Assembly (NCBI RefSeq): GCF_004664715.2
Contig: NC_051071.1
Coordinates: 92,676,936 to 92,740,935, forward strand
Reading direction: 5' to 3'
Source of the DNA: Peromyscus leucopus
Lineage: Eukaryota > Chordata > Mammalia > Rodentia > Cricetidae
Length of the DNA: 64,000 nt
Part shown: positions 1-12,118 of the stretch, in pieces
Layout: every line of letters begins with the position of its first letter
Numbering within the stretch: position 1 is the stretch's first letter
Program-made: the position numbers and the translations under genes
Notes under the pieces: generated by a model
What the model was told of the DNA's origin: nothing
The model's database searches: none
The model's input: only the letters and a program-made list of their open reading frames with translations

Positions 1-43
1 TTGCTGAATTTTATTTTTCCTAATAGATCTATATCTACCTTTT

Positions 44-188
44 TTTTTTTTTTTTAAGTTTTTTTGAGACAAGTTTTCTCTATGTAGTTTTGGTGCCTGT
101 CCTGTATCTTGATCTGTAGACCAGGCTGGCATCAAACTCACAGAAACCAAGTGTTGGGATTAAAGGTGTGTGCCACCGCCACCCAGCT
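44..188 (-). mobile_element. B1 SINE
   Basis: Antisense B1: leading T-run, then the reverse complement of the B1 body, ending in the typical 'ggattaaaggtgtgtgccac' block. Diverged and without a clear TSD. Confidence 0.85.
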
Positions 189-539
189 TATATCCACCTT
201 TTAATTATAAAAATTGCAAAGGCTCACTGTAAAAAATGAACAGTTTATAAAGTATACAAACAGAAGTGAAAGGTAACTCTTCCTGGTTGGGAGGGTTGAT
301 TAAAACATACTTCTCCTAAATTTGAGTTTATCTAAGTATAAAATGTATTTGATGATCAAAGGCTCATGAATTCTGCACAGCTGATGGAAGAAAGGAGATT
401 CAAACAGAGGGTAATGACAGTGCTCTCCATAAGAAAGCAGCACACATGGAGTGTTTCTGGGAGGGAAAGATGGAGGAGGTAATAGTTCCAGTATGGTCTG
501 ACTGAGAGCAGCTTAGCAGAAACACAGGAAAGCCTTTCT
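189..539. other. Unassigned non-coding stretch
   Basis: AT-rich sequence with no recognisable repeat, ORF or RNA gene. Confidence 0.4.
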
Positions 540-1515
540 CTCCCCTCCCAACCACTTTGTTACCTAGTCCAAACTGGTCCTGAACCGGCAATTCTTAAGC
601 AGGTGTCCTGGGTGCTGGGTTTGTATTTGCTAGGTGTCCATTTAGGACTCCTTTTATGTAACAATAACACAACAGTCTCAGCCATGCCTTTCATAGCTCT
701 AGAGGGTGACAAGCAGGCTGCTATGGGAGAACTGTCATCAGCAGTCTCCCTCAACAATGGATTCTGTGTGCCAGCTTCAAAAGATGTGCCCGCTTGTGCA
801 GCAGCGGTGTGACCGTGGTGGGGACAACCAACCACCTTATGGTTGTATTTGATGCCCATCCCACAGGAAGGAATTCATGTTTAGCACTGTAAACCTGGTC
901 AAAAGCACACGTCTGGGAAAGTCACAGGCTATAGTAGGGAAACTACCATTGTTTTGCCAAATGGACATCACGTGTCTGTATAATTGCCTTCTAAATAATT
1001 ACGTTTATGCCAATATCAAAGAAACTTCTTTTTTAGTAGGCAGTGGTTACTGCAGAGATTCATAACTAGTCAAAGTTCTGATAAGTAACTACTCAGTCCT
1101 AAGTGGGAAAACTACTTCATTCACCCCCTTCAAGGTCAGAGAACCACACAGAACAGAGGCAGAATGAATGTTAGAGTAGAGAGGAGACAGACTGTTACAG
1201 ACCCCTGTCTTCTGGGCAGGAGATGCCCACTGCACTCTTGAACTAGCAGCAGCAGCAGTAATGATCTGAACAAGATGTACAATATCAGGCTCATCAGCTT
1301 GTGATGGGCATAAAGGGACTCACAAAGTTGGTTGCTGGGGGAAGGAGAGACATTTTCTTCACTGTTGTAACCACTGGTAATTTGCTCATGCTCCTGTAGA
1401 TAACCCTGCTTACACTCACTGGGTGACCAACACAGAAACAAATATCAAAGTAGAAAAGGACTACTTGGGAAGAGAAAGGGGATCAGCAGAAGTGGGAGGG
1501 GGAAAGATAGGAACT
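540..1515 (+). mobile_element. LINE Lx 3' UTR fragment
   Basis: The whole stretch follows the order of the rodent Lx 3' UTR as I know it: a stretch around 'gtgacaagcaggct', the 'aaacctggtcaaaagc' block, the 'ggtagtggtta'-like block near 1040, and the closing G-rich 'gaagtgggaggggga'. No ORF2 precedes it, so this is a 5'-truncated old copy. Short ORFs here are not coding. The family call is by recognition; a repeat search should return Lx. Confidence 0.8.
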
Positions 1516-1519
1516 CTAG

Positions 1520-1705
1520 CTTGTCACATCACATCTACAGTCAAGAACAGAGAGAAAAAAGCCATGCTGCCTGCTTATGTAGGCAGCTTTCTTCATTTTA
1601 AATACAGTGTGGGGCCTAGCCCATGCAACAGTACCACCCACAATGAGGTAGGTCTTCCAACATCAAGTAACAAGACAATCCCCACAGGACAACCTGATCT
1701 AAACC
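1520..1705 (+). mobile_element. Rodent hAT-like repeat fragment
   Basis: Contains 'cttgtcacatcacatctac' and the 'gtaccacccacaatgaggta' block followed by 'gacaatccccacaggac', the layout of common non-autonomous rodent DNA repeats (RCHARR1/URR1 group). Ends are not defined. Confidence 0.45.
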
Positions 1706-2225
1706 ATTTTCAGGACAGGATCGCTAAAGAAATCATGTATCTGGAGGTGATAGAGGAGATGGTCATTGAATTCAGTCTTTGATGAAGGGGATGATTTGTA
1801 GTAGGAGATAAGTGTCTTCCCAGGAGAGAACACATTCCAAGGGAGTAAACCCTAGTACAAAGCCAGGGATAAAGATGGTGGGTTGGTGTTGGAGAGGTAA
1901 GGCAATAATGCTGCTTAAACTGACCAGCTAAAGCACCAAGCTGAGAGCCCAGACCTCACACACATTGTGCATCCAAGCATGGGGGTGGGAGCTTCTCCTA
2001 CAGTCAGCAGCCTGTGAAAGGAAGGAAGAGTGTAGGGCATGGCAAATGAGAGAAAACATTCACGGACACATGCTTAGGGAGGTAATTACACACAGGGTAG
2101 CCTGGAGAACGGGAAGACATCGATCTGAGCCATTTCTGGAAGGGTTTAGAGGAAGCCAGAGTTCCACTACTGAGAGACTAATAATTACTTGCTGTTGTTA
2201 CCGATAAATTTTAAAAACATTAAAT
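1706..2225. other. Unassigned, possibly old L2-derived
   Basis: Purine-rich sequence; about 1765-1880 loosely resembles LINE L2 (a run ending 'cattccaagggagtaaa'). No coding potential seen. Confidence 0.3.
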
Positions 2226-2242
2226 AAAAAAATCCCAGGTTG
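2226..2242 (+). repeat. TSD of L1 insertion, left copy
   Basis: 'aaaaaaatcccaggttg' occurs here and again at 5447-5463, flanking the L1. The 17-bp perfect match is a textbook LINE target-site duplication. Confidence 0.9.
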
Positions 2243-5200
2243 TCAAAAGGCAAAGAGAGAGCACCCAAATTCACAAAATCAGAAATGAAAAGGGAGACAT
2301 AACAACAGACAACGAGGAAATCCAGAGAATCATCAGATCATACTTCAAAAACCTATACTCCACAAAAATGGAAAACCAGGAAGAAATGGACAATTTTCTG
2401 GATAAATACCACATACCAAAATTAAATCAAGACCAGATAAACCATTTAAATAGACCAATAACCCCTAAAGAAATAGAAACAGTCACCAAAAGTCTCCCAA
2501 GTAAAAAAAGCCCAGGATCAGATGGTTTCAGTGCAGAATTCTACCAGACTTTCAAAGAAGAACTAATACCAATACTCTTCAAAGTGTTCCACACAACAGA
2601 AACAGAAGGAACACTACCAAACTCTTTTTATGAGGCTACAATTACCCTGATACCCAAACCACACAAAGATGCAACAAAGAAAGAGAACTACAGACCAATC
2701 TCCCTCATGAACATTGATGCAAAAATACTCAACAAAATATTGGCAAACCGAATCCAAGAATACATCAAAACAATCATCCATCACGACCAAGTAGGATTCA
2801 TCCCAGGGATGCAAGGATGGTTCAACATACGGAAATCAGTCAATGTAATACACCATATAAACAAACTGAAAGAAAAAAACCACATGATCATCTCCTTAGA
2901 TGCTGAAAAAGCCTTTGACAAAATCCAACACCCCTTCATGATAAAGGTCTTAGAAAGATCGGAATACAAGGAACATTTCTAAACATAATAAAAGCAATTT
3001 ATAGCAAGCCAACAGCAAACATCAAATTAAATGGAGAGAAACTCAAAGCGATACCACTAAATTCAGGAACAAGACAAGGCTGTCCACTCTCCCCATATTT
3101 ATTCAATAAAGTACTAGAAGTTCTAGCTAGAGCAATAAGACAACAAAAAGAGATCAAAGGGACACAAATTGGCAAGGAAGAAGTCAAACTTTCACTATTT
3201 GCAGATGATATGATAGTATACATAAGTGACCCCAAAAACTCTACCAGGGAACTCCTACAGCTGATAAACTCCTTCAGTAAAGTGGCAGGATACAAGATCA
3301 ACTCAAAAAAATCAGTAGCCCTCCTATACACAAATGATAAAAGGGCTGAGAAAGAAGTCAGAGAAACATCACCCTTTACAATAGCCACAAATAATATAAA
3401 ATACCTTGGGATAACACTAACTAAACAAGTGAAGGACCTTTTTGATAAGAACTTTAAATCTCTAAAGAAAGAAATTGAAGAAGATATCAGAAAATGGAAG
3501 GATCTCCCATGCTCATGGATAGGTAGGATTAACATAGTAAAAATGGCAATCTTACCAAAAGCAATCTACAGATTCAATGCAATCCCCATCAAAATCCCAA
3601 CACAATTCTTCACAGACTTGGAAAGAAAAATACTCAACTTTATATGGAAAAACAAAAGACCCAGGATAGCTAAAAGAATCCTATACGATAAAGCAACCCT
3701 TGGAGGCATCACCATCCCTGACCTCAAACTCTACTATAGAGCTATAGTAATAAAAACAGCTTGGTACTGGTATAAAAACCGACATACGGACCAATGGAAT
3801 AAAATTGAAGACCCTGACATTAATCCATGCACATATGAACACCTGGTTTTTGACAAAGGAGCCAAAACTATACAATGGAAAAAAGAAAGTATCTTCAACA
3901 AATGGTGCTGGCATAAATGGATGTCAATATGTAAAAGATTACAAATAGATCCATATTTGTCACCATGCACAAAACTCAAGTCCAAGTGGATCAAACATAA
4001 ATCCAGTTACACTAAACTTAATAGAAAAGAAAATAGGAAGCACTCTTGAACGCATTGGCACCGGAGACCATTTCCTAAATAAAACACCAACAGCATAGAC
4101 CCTGAGCACAACAATTAATAAATGGGACCTCTCGAAACTGAGAAGCTTTTGCAGGGCAAAAGACACAGTCAATAAGACAAAAAGACAGCCAACAGATTGG
4201 GAAAAGATCTTCACCAACCCCACATCTGACAGAGGATTGATCTCCACAATATATAAAGAACTCAAGAAACTAGACATCAAAGTACTGAACAGTCCAATTA
4301 AAAAATGGGCTAAAGAGCTAAACAGAGAATTCACAAAACAAGAACTACAAATGGCTGAAAGACATTTAAAGAAATGCTCAACATCCTTAATCATCAGAGA
4401 AATGCAAATCAAAACGACTCTGAGATACCACCTTACACCTGTTAGAATGGCTACGATCAAAAACACCAATGACAACCAATGTTGGAGAGGATGTAGAGCA
4501 AAGGGAACATTCCTCCACTGTTGGTGGGAATGTAAACTTGTACAACCACTGTGGAAATCAGTATGGCGGTTTCTCAGAAAATTAGGAATCCAACTACCTC
4601 AAGACCCAGCCATCCCACTCTTGGGCATATACCCAAGGAATGCCAATTCATACCATAAAGATACATGCTCAGCTATGTTCATAGCAGCACTATTTGTAAT
4701 AGCCAGAACCTGGAAACAACCTAGATGCCCGTCAACGGAAGAATGGATGAAAAAAATGTGGTACATATACACAATGGAGTACTACTCAGCAGAGAAAAAC
4801 AATGAAAGCATGAAATTTGCAGGCAAATGGATGGAACTAGAAAAAATCATCCTGAGTGAGGTAACCCAAACCCAGAAAGACAGTCATGGTATGTACTCAC
4901 TCATAGGTGGATTCTAGATATAAAATAAAGAACAATCAGACCACAACCCATAGAACCATAGAGGCTATATATATAGCATGGGGGTCCCTAGGACGACTAT
5001 GGCTTATAATAAATTTCAGTTTTACTCAATTATTGAAAAAAAATAGCCAAATGAATGGAAACACATGAACTATGAACCAAAGGCTGAGGGGCCCCAGCTG
5101 GATCAGGCCCTCTAAATAGGTGAGACAGTTGATTGGCTTGATCAGTTTGGGAGGCAACTAGGCAGTAGGACCAAGTCCTGTGCTCGTTGCATGAGTTGGC

Positions 5201-5446
5201 TGTTTGAAACCTGGAGCTTATGCAGGGACACTTGGCTGAGTCTGGGAGGAAGGGACTGGACCTGCCTGGACTGAGTCTACCAGGCTGATGACAGTCCTCG
5301 GGGGAGGATTTGCCCTGGAGGAGGTGGGAATGGGAGGTGGTCTGGGGGAAAGGGAGGGGGGAGAATAGGGGAACCCATGGCTGATATGTAGAACTGAATG
5401 GTATTGTAAAATAAAATATATATAAAAAATATATACATAAACATAA
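2243..5446 (+). mobile_element. 5'-truncated L1 LINE, bounded by TSDs
   Basis: A 3.2 kb L1 carrying the 3' part of ORF2 and a complete-looking 3' UTR. ORF2 is read at 2368-2982, on from about 2960 to 4049 in a second frame, and at 4237-4917 in a third. The 3' UTR (about 4918-5440) has a G-rich polypurine stretch near 5340-5370 and ends in an impure A/T-rich tail. The perfect 17-bp TSDs and few lesions suggest a relatively young insertion. It cannot retrotranspose: ORF1, the endonuclease domain and an intact reading frame are all missing. Confidence 0.95.
2368..4917 (+). pseudogene. L1 ORF2 reverse transcriptase remnant
   Basis: L1 ORF2 encodes an endonuclease/reverse transcriptase that primes cDNA synthesis at the target site. 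Here only the RT and C-terminal parts remain. The first segment (2368-2982) holds the fingers/palm start ([15 protein letters not shown] near its end). The next frame contains the RT catalytic motif FADD at 3198-3209, with [14 protein letters not shown] upstream of it. The C-terminal segment (4237-4917) carries the cysteine-rich [18 protein letters not shown] region. The frame changes near 2955-2965, a stop falls at 4049, and another shift precedes 4237. The longest open piece is 279 codons, so this is dead coding sequence and not a host gene. Confidence 0.95.
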
Positions 5447-5463
5447 AAAAAAATCCCAGGTTG
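5447..5463 (+). repeat. TSD of L1 insertion, right copy
   Basis: Identical to 2226-2242. Confidence 0.9.
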
Positions 5464-5720
5464 CTTGTCCTAAATTGTGTAACAATCTCAAGAGCTTGAC
5501 AATTGTGTTGAGAAAGCAGTTCTGTGTTCTAGTTTTTAAGTGTGACTGAAAAACACTCTAGGCAGACAAATTGTGAAATTTTCAAGAAAAAAATTTCAGA
5601 GAAGACGACAAATTCTTCCCTGACAAAGAACATAGAAAAAAATATTCTTAAAAATGAACACATCAGATTAAACCTAGCAGACATACAATATAATGTGCAA
5701 AAGCTAAACCAAAAACCTTG
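5464..5720. other. Unassigned single-copy-like stretch
   Basis: A-rich sequence between the L1 and the minisatellite; nothing recognisable. Confidence 0.4.
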
Positions 5721-6430
5721 AAGTAAGGTAGGGTGGTATGAAGTGAGGCAGGGCAGTGTGAAGTGAGGCAGGACGATGTGAAGTGAGGCAGGGCGGTGTG
5801 AAGTGAGGCAGGGCGGTGTGAAGTGAGGCAGGGCGGTGTGAAGTGAGGTAGGGCGGTGTGAAGTGAGGTAGGGCGGTTTGAAGTGAGGTAGGGCGCTGTG
5901 AAGTGAGGTAGGGTGGTATGAAGTGAGGCAGGGCAGTGTGAAGTGAGGCAGGACGATGTGAAGTGAGGCAGGGCGGTGTGAAGTGAGGTAGGGCGGTGTG
6001 AAGTGAGGCAGGGCGGTGTGAAGTGAGGTAGGGTGGTGTGAAGTGAGGCAGGACAGTGTGAAGTGAGGTAGGGCGCTGTGAAGTGAGGCAGGGCAGTGTG
6101 AAGTGAGGTAGGGCGCTGTGAAGTGAGGTAGGGTGGTGTGAAGTGAGGCAGGGCGGTGTGAAGTGAGGTAGGGTGGTATGAAGTGAGGCAGGGCGGTGTG
6201 AAGTGAGGTAGGGCGGTGTGAAGTGAGGTAGGGTGGTGTGAAGTGAGGTAGGACAATGTGAAGTGAGGTAGGGTGGTATGAAGTGAGGCAGGGTGGTGTG
6301 AAGTGAGGCAGGGCGGTGTGAAGTGAGGTAGGGTGGTATGAAGTGAGGTAGGACAATGTGAAGTGAGGTAGGGTGGTATGAAGTGGGCAGGGCGGTGTGA
6401 AGAGAGGCAGGATGGTGTGAAGTGAGGCAG
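5721..6430 (+). repeat. 20-bp minisatellite, about 35 units
   Basis: Tandem array of the unit aagtgaggYagggYggtRtg, in perfect 20-bp register for 33 units (5721-6380), then slipping by one base in the last two. Variation is concentrated at a few positions (ca/ta, gggc/gggt/ggac, gtgtg/tatg/ctgtg). The + strand is purine and G rich. Because the unit has no stop in some minus frames, two long overlapping minus-strand ORFs (335 and 263 codons, repeats of the type HFTPPCLTS) appear; they are artefacts of the repeat. Confidence 0.98.
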
Positions 6431-6446
6431 AGGTGTTTGGGAGGTG

Positions 6447-6592
6447 GAGTACAAAGACAGGGATTCTCTGTGTAGCCCTGGCTGTTGTAGAACTCACTTT
6501 GTAGCCCAGGCTGGCCTGGAACTCACAGTGACCCACCTGCCTCTGCTCCGAGGGCTGGCATTTCGGGTGTGTGCCACCACTGAAGCTGCTGT
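6447..6592 (-). mobile_element. B1 SINE
   Basis: Antisense B1 ('gattctctgtgtagccctgg' to 'gtgtgtgccaccact') almost abutting the minisatellite. Confidence 0.85.
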
Positions 6593-6860
6593 ACTTTCAG
6601 TCCCCTTGAGGACAGGGCAAAGGAATCTAAGAAAACAAAGATTCATGAGGAGGTACCTGTCTTGAGCATGATGTCTCAAGGGTGACAACAGTCTAGAAAG
6701 GATGGTTCCTTAGGGTAGGGAAGAAAGTAAAAACAAAATCCAGAGAAAAGATTTGTTCAGGACTTGTACATAAAGGGAACTCCTGAAGCCATGTAAGGGA
6801 CAGGCACTGTTGAAGGTCCCAGCTTGCACAGGTCATAGGCTCCCCAAAAAGGGACATTTT
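6593..6860. other. Unassigned stretch
   Basis: No repeat or gene recognised. Confidence 0.35.
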
Positions 6861-6861
6861 A

Positions 6862-7045
6862 AAAAGTTTATCTTTATTCATGCATATATATGTTGATATA
6901 GGCACGTGGGGGGGGTGCCCATGGATACCAAAACAAGGTCTCAGATCCCTTGGAGCAGAGGCTGTTGTGAACTGGCCAACATGGGAACAAACTTGAACCT
7001 TAACTGATGAGTAATCACTCCAGCACCAGGAAGGCACTTTAGTGG
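6862..7045 (-). mobile_element. Degenerate B2/B3-type SINE
   Basis: Antisense B2-like order: 'tttatctttattcatgcata', a G-run, 'ttgtgaactggccaacatgg', ending 'gagtaatcactccagcacc' in place of the usual 'ccatctctccagcccc'. Confidence 0.55.
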
Positions 7046-7503
7046 CATCCCTTTTATGTAACTCAGTGTTGACAGTCAGGGAATACACACCTGTCCAGAG
7101 CCTTCAAGATTTTCAGATTTCCACTTTTCTCTCCAGGTATCTATAGAGAAAAGGTATTGGGTGGGATAGCGGGGGCCTCAACAGGGATGATGAACTTGCC
7201 TACTTCAAATGGGATGGTGACTAAGAAGTGCAGGCAAGTCATCTATTAAATGCACAAGGCAGGGAAAGAGCTCAAGCTTCAGTTTCCAGACACTGAGCAA
7301 GTAATCTGTAAAATGATCAAGGCAAGGAACAGAGTTCTAGTCTCAGTTCCCAGAGAACAACTGATTAGAACATCACAAGGCTTGCCTGTCACCAGACTGT
7401 GCTTCCATTATGAGCTGGGTGATAGTTATTGCAGAGGAATATTAAAGTCTCATGTTAATCTTGCCAATTTGTTTAAAAGAAAAAAGAAAACAACCACAAA
7501 AAG
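7046..7503. other. Unassigned stretch
   Basis: Two similar phrases ('agcttcagtttccagacactgagcaag' type at about 7274 and 'agtctcagttcccagagaac' at about 7338) hint at a diverged duplication. No gene seen. Confidence 0.35.
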
Positions 7504-7504
7504 T

Positions 7505-7630
7505 TAGCCGGGTGGTGGTGGCTCATGCCTTAATCCCAGAATTTGGGAGGCAGAGGCAGGTGAATCTACAAAGCAAGTTCCAGGACAGCCAGGGGACTGT
7601 TACAAAGAGAAACCCTGTGGGGGGGGGGCG
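7505..7630 (+). mobile_element. B1 SINE
   Basis: Sense B1 starting 'agccgggtggtggtggctca' and ending in a G-run instead of the usual A-tail. Confidence 0.85.
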
Positions 7631-7644
7631 ACCCAAAACCTTAA

Positions 7645-7760
7645 GTCAGGGGCTAGTGTAACATTGTAGCACATCCCCAGCATGCTCAAAGCCCTAAACT
7701 TGATTTCCATCATCCTCACCACCACCACCATAAAAAAAATAAACAAAAAAGCATTTCAAA
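7645..7760 (+). mobile_element. Diverged ID-type SINE
   Basis: tRNA-derived ID-like box ('ccccagcatgctcaaagccc') with an A-rich tail containing (CAC)n. Confidence 0.4.
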
Positions 7761-7786
7761 CCTAAAAAGATTAATGTTTAATAATG

Positions 7787-8104
7787 GAGCCTGAGTATGG
7801 TGGCTGTCACTCCAGCACTTGGGAGGTGAAAGGAAGATGTGGGGCTTGGAGATGGCTCAGGAGTTAAGAGCACTTGTTCTTGCAAAAGACTCATGTCTAG
7901 TTAGTTCCCAGCACCCACATGGTGGCTTACAACCATCCATAGCTCCAGTTCCAGAGGATCCAACACTTTCTCTGACCTCCATGGGCACTGCATTATGTGG
8001 GGGAAACATACATAGTCATACAAAAGAAATTTAAAAGTTAAAAAAATATATATAAAAAAAAGGGCCCAGCCTGGGTTACAAGAGACCCTGTTACAATAGA
8101 TCTT
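7787..8104 (+). mobile_element. B1 SINE split by a B2
   Basis: The 5' B1 half lies at 7787-7838 ('agtatggtggctgtcactcc') and the 3' half resumes at about 8062 ('cagcctgggttacaagagac'). The B2 therefore landed inside an older B1. Confidence 0.75.
7839..8061 (+). mobile_element. B2 SINE inside B1
   Basis: 'ggcttggagatggctcagga' start, B2 body and A-rich tail. Confidence 0.85.
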
Positions 8105-8259
8105 AACTTTCGGCTTTCTCATACTCTACTATTCCATGTTCTTTTTGCTTAGTAATGACATTTTCATCAATTTCTTTCACCCATAGTTTTTTTTTTCCCA
8201 TTGAAAAAAACTTACTGTAATTTTAAAATCTCAAAGACAAAAGAAAGTTAAAAAAAAAT

Positions 8260-8369
8260 GTTTTTTAACTGGGTCTCTCTATGTAGCCCTGGCTGTCCTG
8301 AAACTTGTTATGTAGACCAGACGGGCTTGGACTCACAGAGATCCTCTTGCCTCTGCCTCCTGAATCATT
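8260..8369 (-). mobile_element. B1 SINE fragment
   Basis: Antisense B1 ('gggtctctctatgtagccct'). Confidence 0.8.
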
Positions 8370-8542
8370 AAAAGTATTTCCTTTCACCTTTAATCCCAGC
8401 ACTCAGGAGGCAGAGGCAGGCGGATCTCTGTGAGTTCGAGGCCAGCCTGGTCTACAGAGTGAGTTCCAGGAAAGGTGCAAAGCTACACAGAGAAACCCTG
8501 TCTTGAAACCGCCCCCCCCCCAAAAAAAAGTATTTCCTTTCA
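8370..8542 (+). mobile_element. 5'-truncated B1 with TSDs
   Basis: B1 from 'cctttaatcccagc' to the A-tail (8387-8525), flanked by 'aaaagtatttcctttca' at 8370-8386 and 8526-8542. An exceptionally clear retroposition event. Confidence 0.92.
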
Positions 8543-9057
8543 GTGTTTTGTTTTTAAAGTTTTTCTTTCTGTTTTGTTTTGTTTAACAAAACTCTGCTAC
8601 CCTCTCAGAAGTGAACTTCTGAATCTTGTGGTAAACCAGGCCCGAGGGAGAAGATTTTCCAGATGAATTGTTTGTGCCTGATTACACAATCTGTCCACGG
8701 GGAACAACCAGCCATGAGGAAACTGCATTTGAATTTAACCCAGATGCCTGGTACACATTTCTGCCGACTCAACAGTGGACTCGGTTTAACTGTGTGGCTG
8801 GCCAAACGTTTACTAACAACTTGATGGCTTTCTCCCTCCTGGTAGTCTTTCTGAAGTCTGCAGGTCTTTCCCAACATATATTCTATTCTTAAGTTCATTT
8901 TCATTTGTCTTTCAGTCGAACTTTTTTGTTTGTTTTACTGTCCACAAAAATACAGCTACATGCCATATTCTCTAGTCACAACCTTTTTGTCTCATAATGT
9001 TTTTTTAAAGGGAAAAAAAGTATTTCTTCTTTTTGTTTATTTGTGTGTGTGTGTTTT
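8543..9057. other. Single-copy-like stretch
   Basis: About 8590-8900 has balanced composition and no repeat signature. It starts after 'ctctcag' and holds no long convincing ORF (longest + frame 74 codons). A conserved non-coding element or unannotated exon cannot be excluded without an alignment. Confidence 0.35.
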
Positions 9058-9606
<549 letters not shown>

Positions 9607-9935
9607 GCCTTACAACTCTTCCTGACATTCATTTCTAGAAAAGTCTGTCATCCGTAGCTGCCATCACTCCCACAGTTACCATGTCCTCTATTTTTCCCCT
9701 CTGATTTATCTCTAATGTGTTTTCCATATCACTGCTGCTGTGCATGTTGATGTGAAATCTACTTTTACCTTCTGTAGTTTATATTTTATACTACAGGTGC
9801 AGGTCTGGCTTACCTCTAACTATCTGCCACTGCTCCTTTCATCTTTCCACTCTTGCTGCTTGTTCTTTCCATCAATTCCAGAAAGGCTATGCCTTCCTGA
9901 ATCAACTAAGAAAAAGTTTAGTTTTTGTTTGCTTG
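9607..9935. other. Unassigned stretch
   Basis: Pyrimidine-rich sequence; no repeat or gene recognised. Confidence 0.35.
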
Positions 9936-9939
9936 TTTT

Positions 9940-10165
9940 TGTTTTTCTTTTTGTTTGTTTTTCAGGACAGGATTCTCTACATAGATCTGGCTGTCCTGGA
10001 ACTTACTGGGTAAGTTCCACCTGCCTCTGCCTCCCAAATGCTGGGATTAAAGGCTTGTGCCACCACCTCCCGGCTCTGTCTCTCTTAGATTGGTTCAATC
10101 TTGTGTAGCCCAGGGTGGCCTTGAACTCCTGATCTTCTTGTTTCCTCCTCCCAAGTGCTGGGAAT
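9940..10165 (-). mobile_element. Two antisense B1 SINEs
   Basis: B1 at 9955-10077, followed directly by an older B1 fragment at about 10100-10165. Confidence 0.8.
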
Positions 10166-10305
10166 AATATTCCACTGTATGCATATAATCACAATTTATT
10201 CTCTCGTTGATGGACGTGTGGATTGCTATATTCTTCTACACAGTGGGGGTAAAAAGCTGCTATGGACAAGTCTTTCTATAGAACATATTTTCATCTTTCT
10301 TGTAT
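10166..10305 (-). mobile_element. Ancient L1 ORF2 3'-end fragment
   Basis: 'attccactgtatgcatataa', 'gttgatggacgtgtggattg' and 'agctgctatggaca' are the antisense signature of the L1 ORF2 C-terminus. Confidence 0.6.
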
Positions 10306-10354
10306 AGTTTATCTTTTTGTATTATTTTTATTTTTAAATAGTCTTTAAGTAGTG

Positions 10355-10640
10355 GAGGGATGGCTGGTGAAGTGACTGAGCAGGTGAAGGCACTTGCCTA
10401 AGCCTGACAACCAGAGCTGGATCCCTAGGACTTACTTACGTGGTAGAAGGAAAGAACCAACTCCAACTCTTTCGACTTGTGATCACCACACCTGACCATG
10501 GTCCTTGTGCACCCACACACATACACACACATGGGTGAACACACATATACCAAAATAAATAAATATAAAGGAAAATTTAAAAACACACATTTGCAAAGGT
10601 ATATACAGTGCATACTCACACTCACTCTCTCTCACACACA
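10355..10640 (+). mobile_element. B3/B2-type SINE with CA-rich tail
   Basis: 'ggctggtgaagtgactgagc' start, B3 body, then CA-rich and CT-rich low-complexity tail sequence. Confidence 0.65.
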
Positions 10641-10644
10641 CATG

Positions 10645-11105
10645 TACTTTATCAAAATTCAGATTTGAATCATTTCAGTTGTGGGCAGAATCTAGTATGT
10701 CCTCACCAGCAGCTAAAGCACTGTGTGTTTTGACTCAGTATCTCAACACTGTTACCTCAGGGGTGGTCTATTTGATCCTTCACTCACCTAGAGGTTCACC
10801 TTCATTCCAGGGCTGATTTACCAAGTTGTCTCAAGATGAGATCAGCAGTTTTCACAGTGAAGTACTTTCATCTCCAAGCACAGAGAAGGAGAAAAGGGTT
10901 TTGCTAGCCACATTCTCAACATGGTCCTCGGCTTCACACCCACTGAACACATTTTAGGAGATATGACCATCCTGGAGCCAAGCCAGAAGAACGTCAGGAG
11001 GTGACTGGCTTGAGCGTTGGTCATTGGCCATTTCCTTCCATCAATTCTTTTCCTTGATTTTGATTCCCAGAAGGCCTAAAACCTTGGTTCTAAATCCCTT
11101 GCTAT
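10645..11105. other. Single-copy-like stretch
   Basis: No repeat recognised; no convincing ORF. Confidence 0.4.
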
Positions 11106-11333
<228 letters not shown>

Positions 11334-11523
11334 AATAATGACTCTCTCTATGGTTGCCTCTCCTTAGAGTTCTGTGACCTAACAATTATCCCTCCAAGTG
11401 TTTGCTTACTTCACCCAATAGACTACAGATTCTTTGAACAAAATACATGTTTTCTTTTAACTCTTTTTACATATTTACTTATTTTATTCTTTTTTTAACT
11501 TTATTTTATTTTATTTTATTTTC

Positions 11524-11590
11524 AGAGCCAGGGCCTTGTGCTTGCTAGTAGGCAAGCGCTCTACCACTGAGCTAAATCCCCAACACTGTC
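11524..11590 (-). mobile_element. ID SINE
   Basis: Antisense ID: 'gccagggccttgtgcttgct' to 'tgagctaaatccccaac'. Confidence 0.85.
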
Positions 11591-11715
11591 TTATTTTAGT
11601 CTTTATGTATATGAATGTTTTGCTTGAATGTATACAAGTGTAAATGGTGGTACATTTAGCCAGTCAGCAGCAAAAAGAAATAAAACCTCTGGACACACTA
11701 AAACCCCTGGGCCTA

Positions 11716-11818
11716 TGACAAGATTCAGTGGGTAAAAGCCCTCGTCACCAAACTTGGCCACCTGAGTTCAAGTCCTAAAACCTGAACTGACTCCTTAAAG
11801 TCATTCTCTGACTGCTGT
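11716..11818 (+). mobile_element. B3/B4-type SINE fragment
   Basis: tRNA-like 5' part of the SINE ('attcagtgggtaaaagccct', 'cctgagttcaagtcc'). Confidence 0.6.
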
Positions 11819-12118
11819 TGTAGGGATCTAGCATAGTCACTGTATCTAAGGTAAACATTAGAGTGAACAGTTCTGTCTCTAGGGTAAAATGTTAGCGTGA
11901 ATAGTTGTTTTCTAGAAGTATTTGACCTTGAAGAATCATTGTGGAAAACAGTGACTGTTTTCTGTGATTTGTATAATTATTTTTCTGAAGTGGCTTTACA
12001 GCCTTTGCATGACTTTGGTGCCTCTGGCACCCCTGAAGCTTTTGGATTATTGTGTATTTCTAGTGATATACAATATGGACTAAAAGTCATGAGAACGAGA
12101 TACTTTTCTTTAAAAAAA
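11819..12118. other. Single-copy-like stretch
   Basis: Includes an open + frame from 11897 (85 codons) that runs into the following B2, so it is unlikely to be a gene. An internal near-repeat of 'taaggtaaacattagagtga' / 'agggtaaaatgttagcgtga' is visible at about 11847 and 11880. Confidence 0.4.

Noticed and set aside
2368..4917. L1 ORF2 pieces as a possible domesticated reverse transcriptase gene
   Set aside because: Three frames with stops, and the insertion has LINE TSDs and an A-rich tail; it is a dead L1 copy.
5529..6536. Minus-strand ORFs of 335 and 263 codons with a repetitive protein
   Set aside because: They are translations of the 20-bp minisatellite in two frames at once; no codon bias, start context or flanking gene structure supports a protein.
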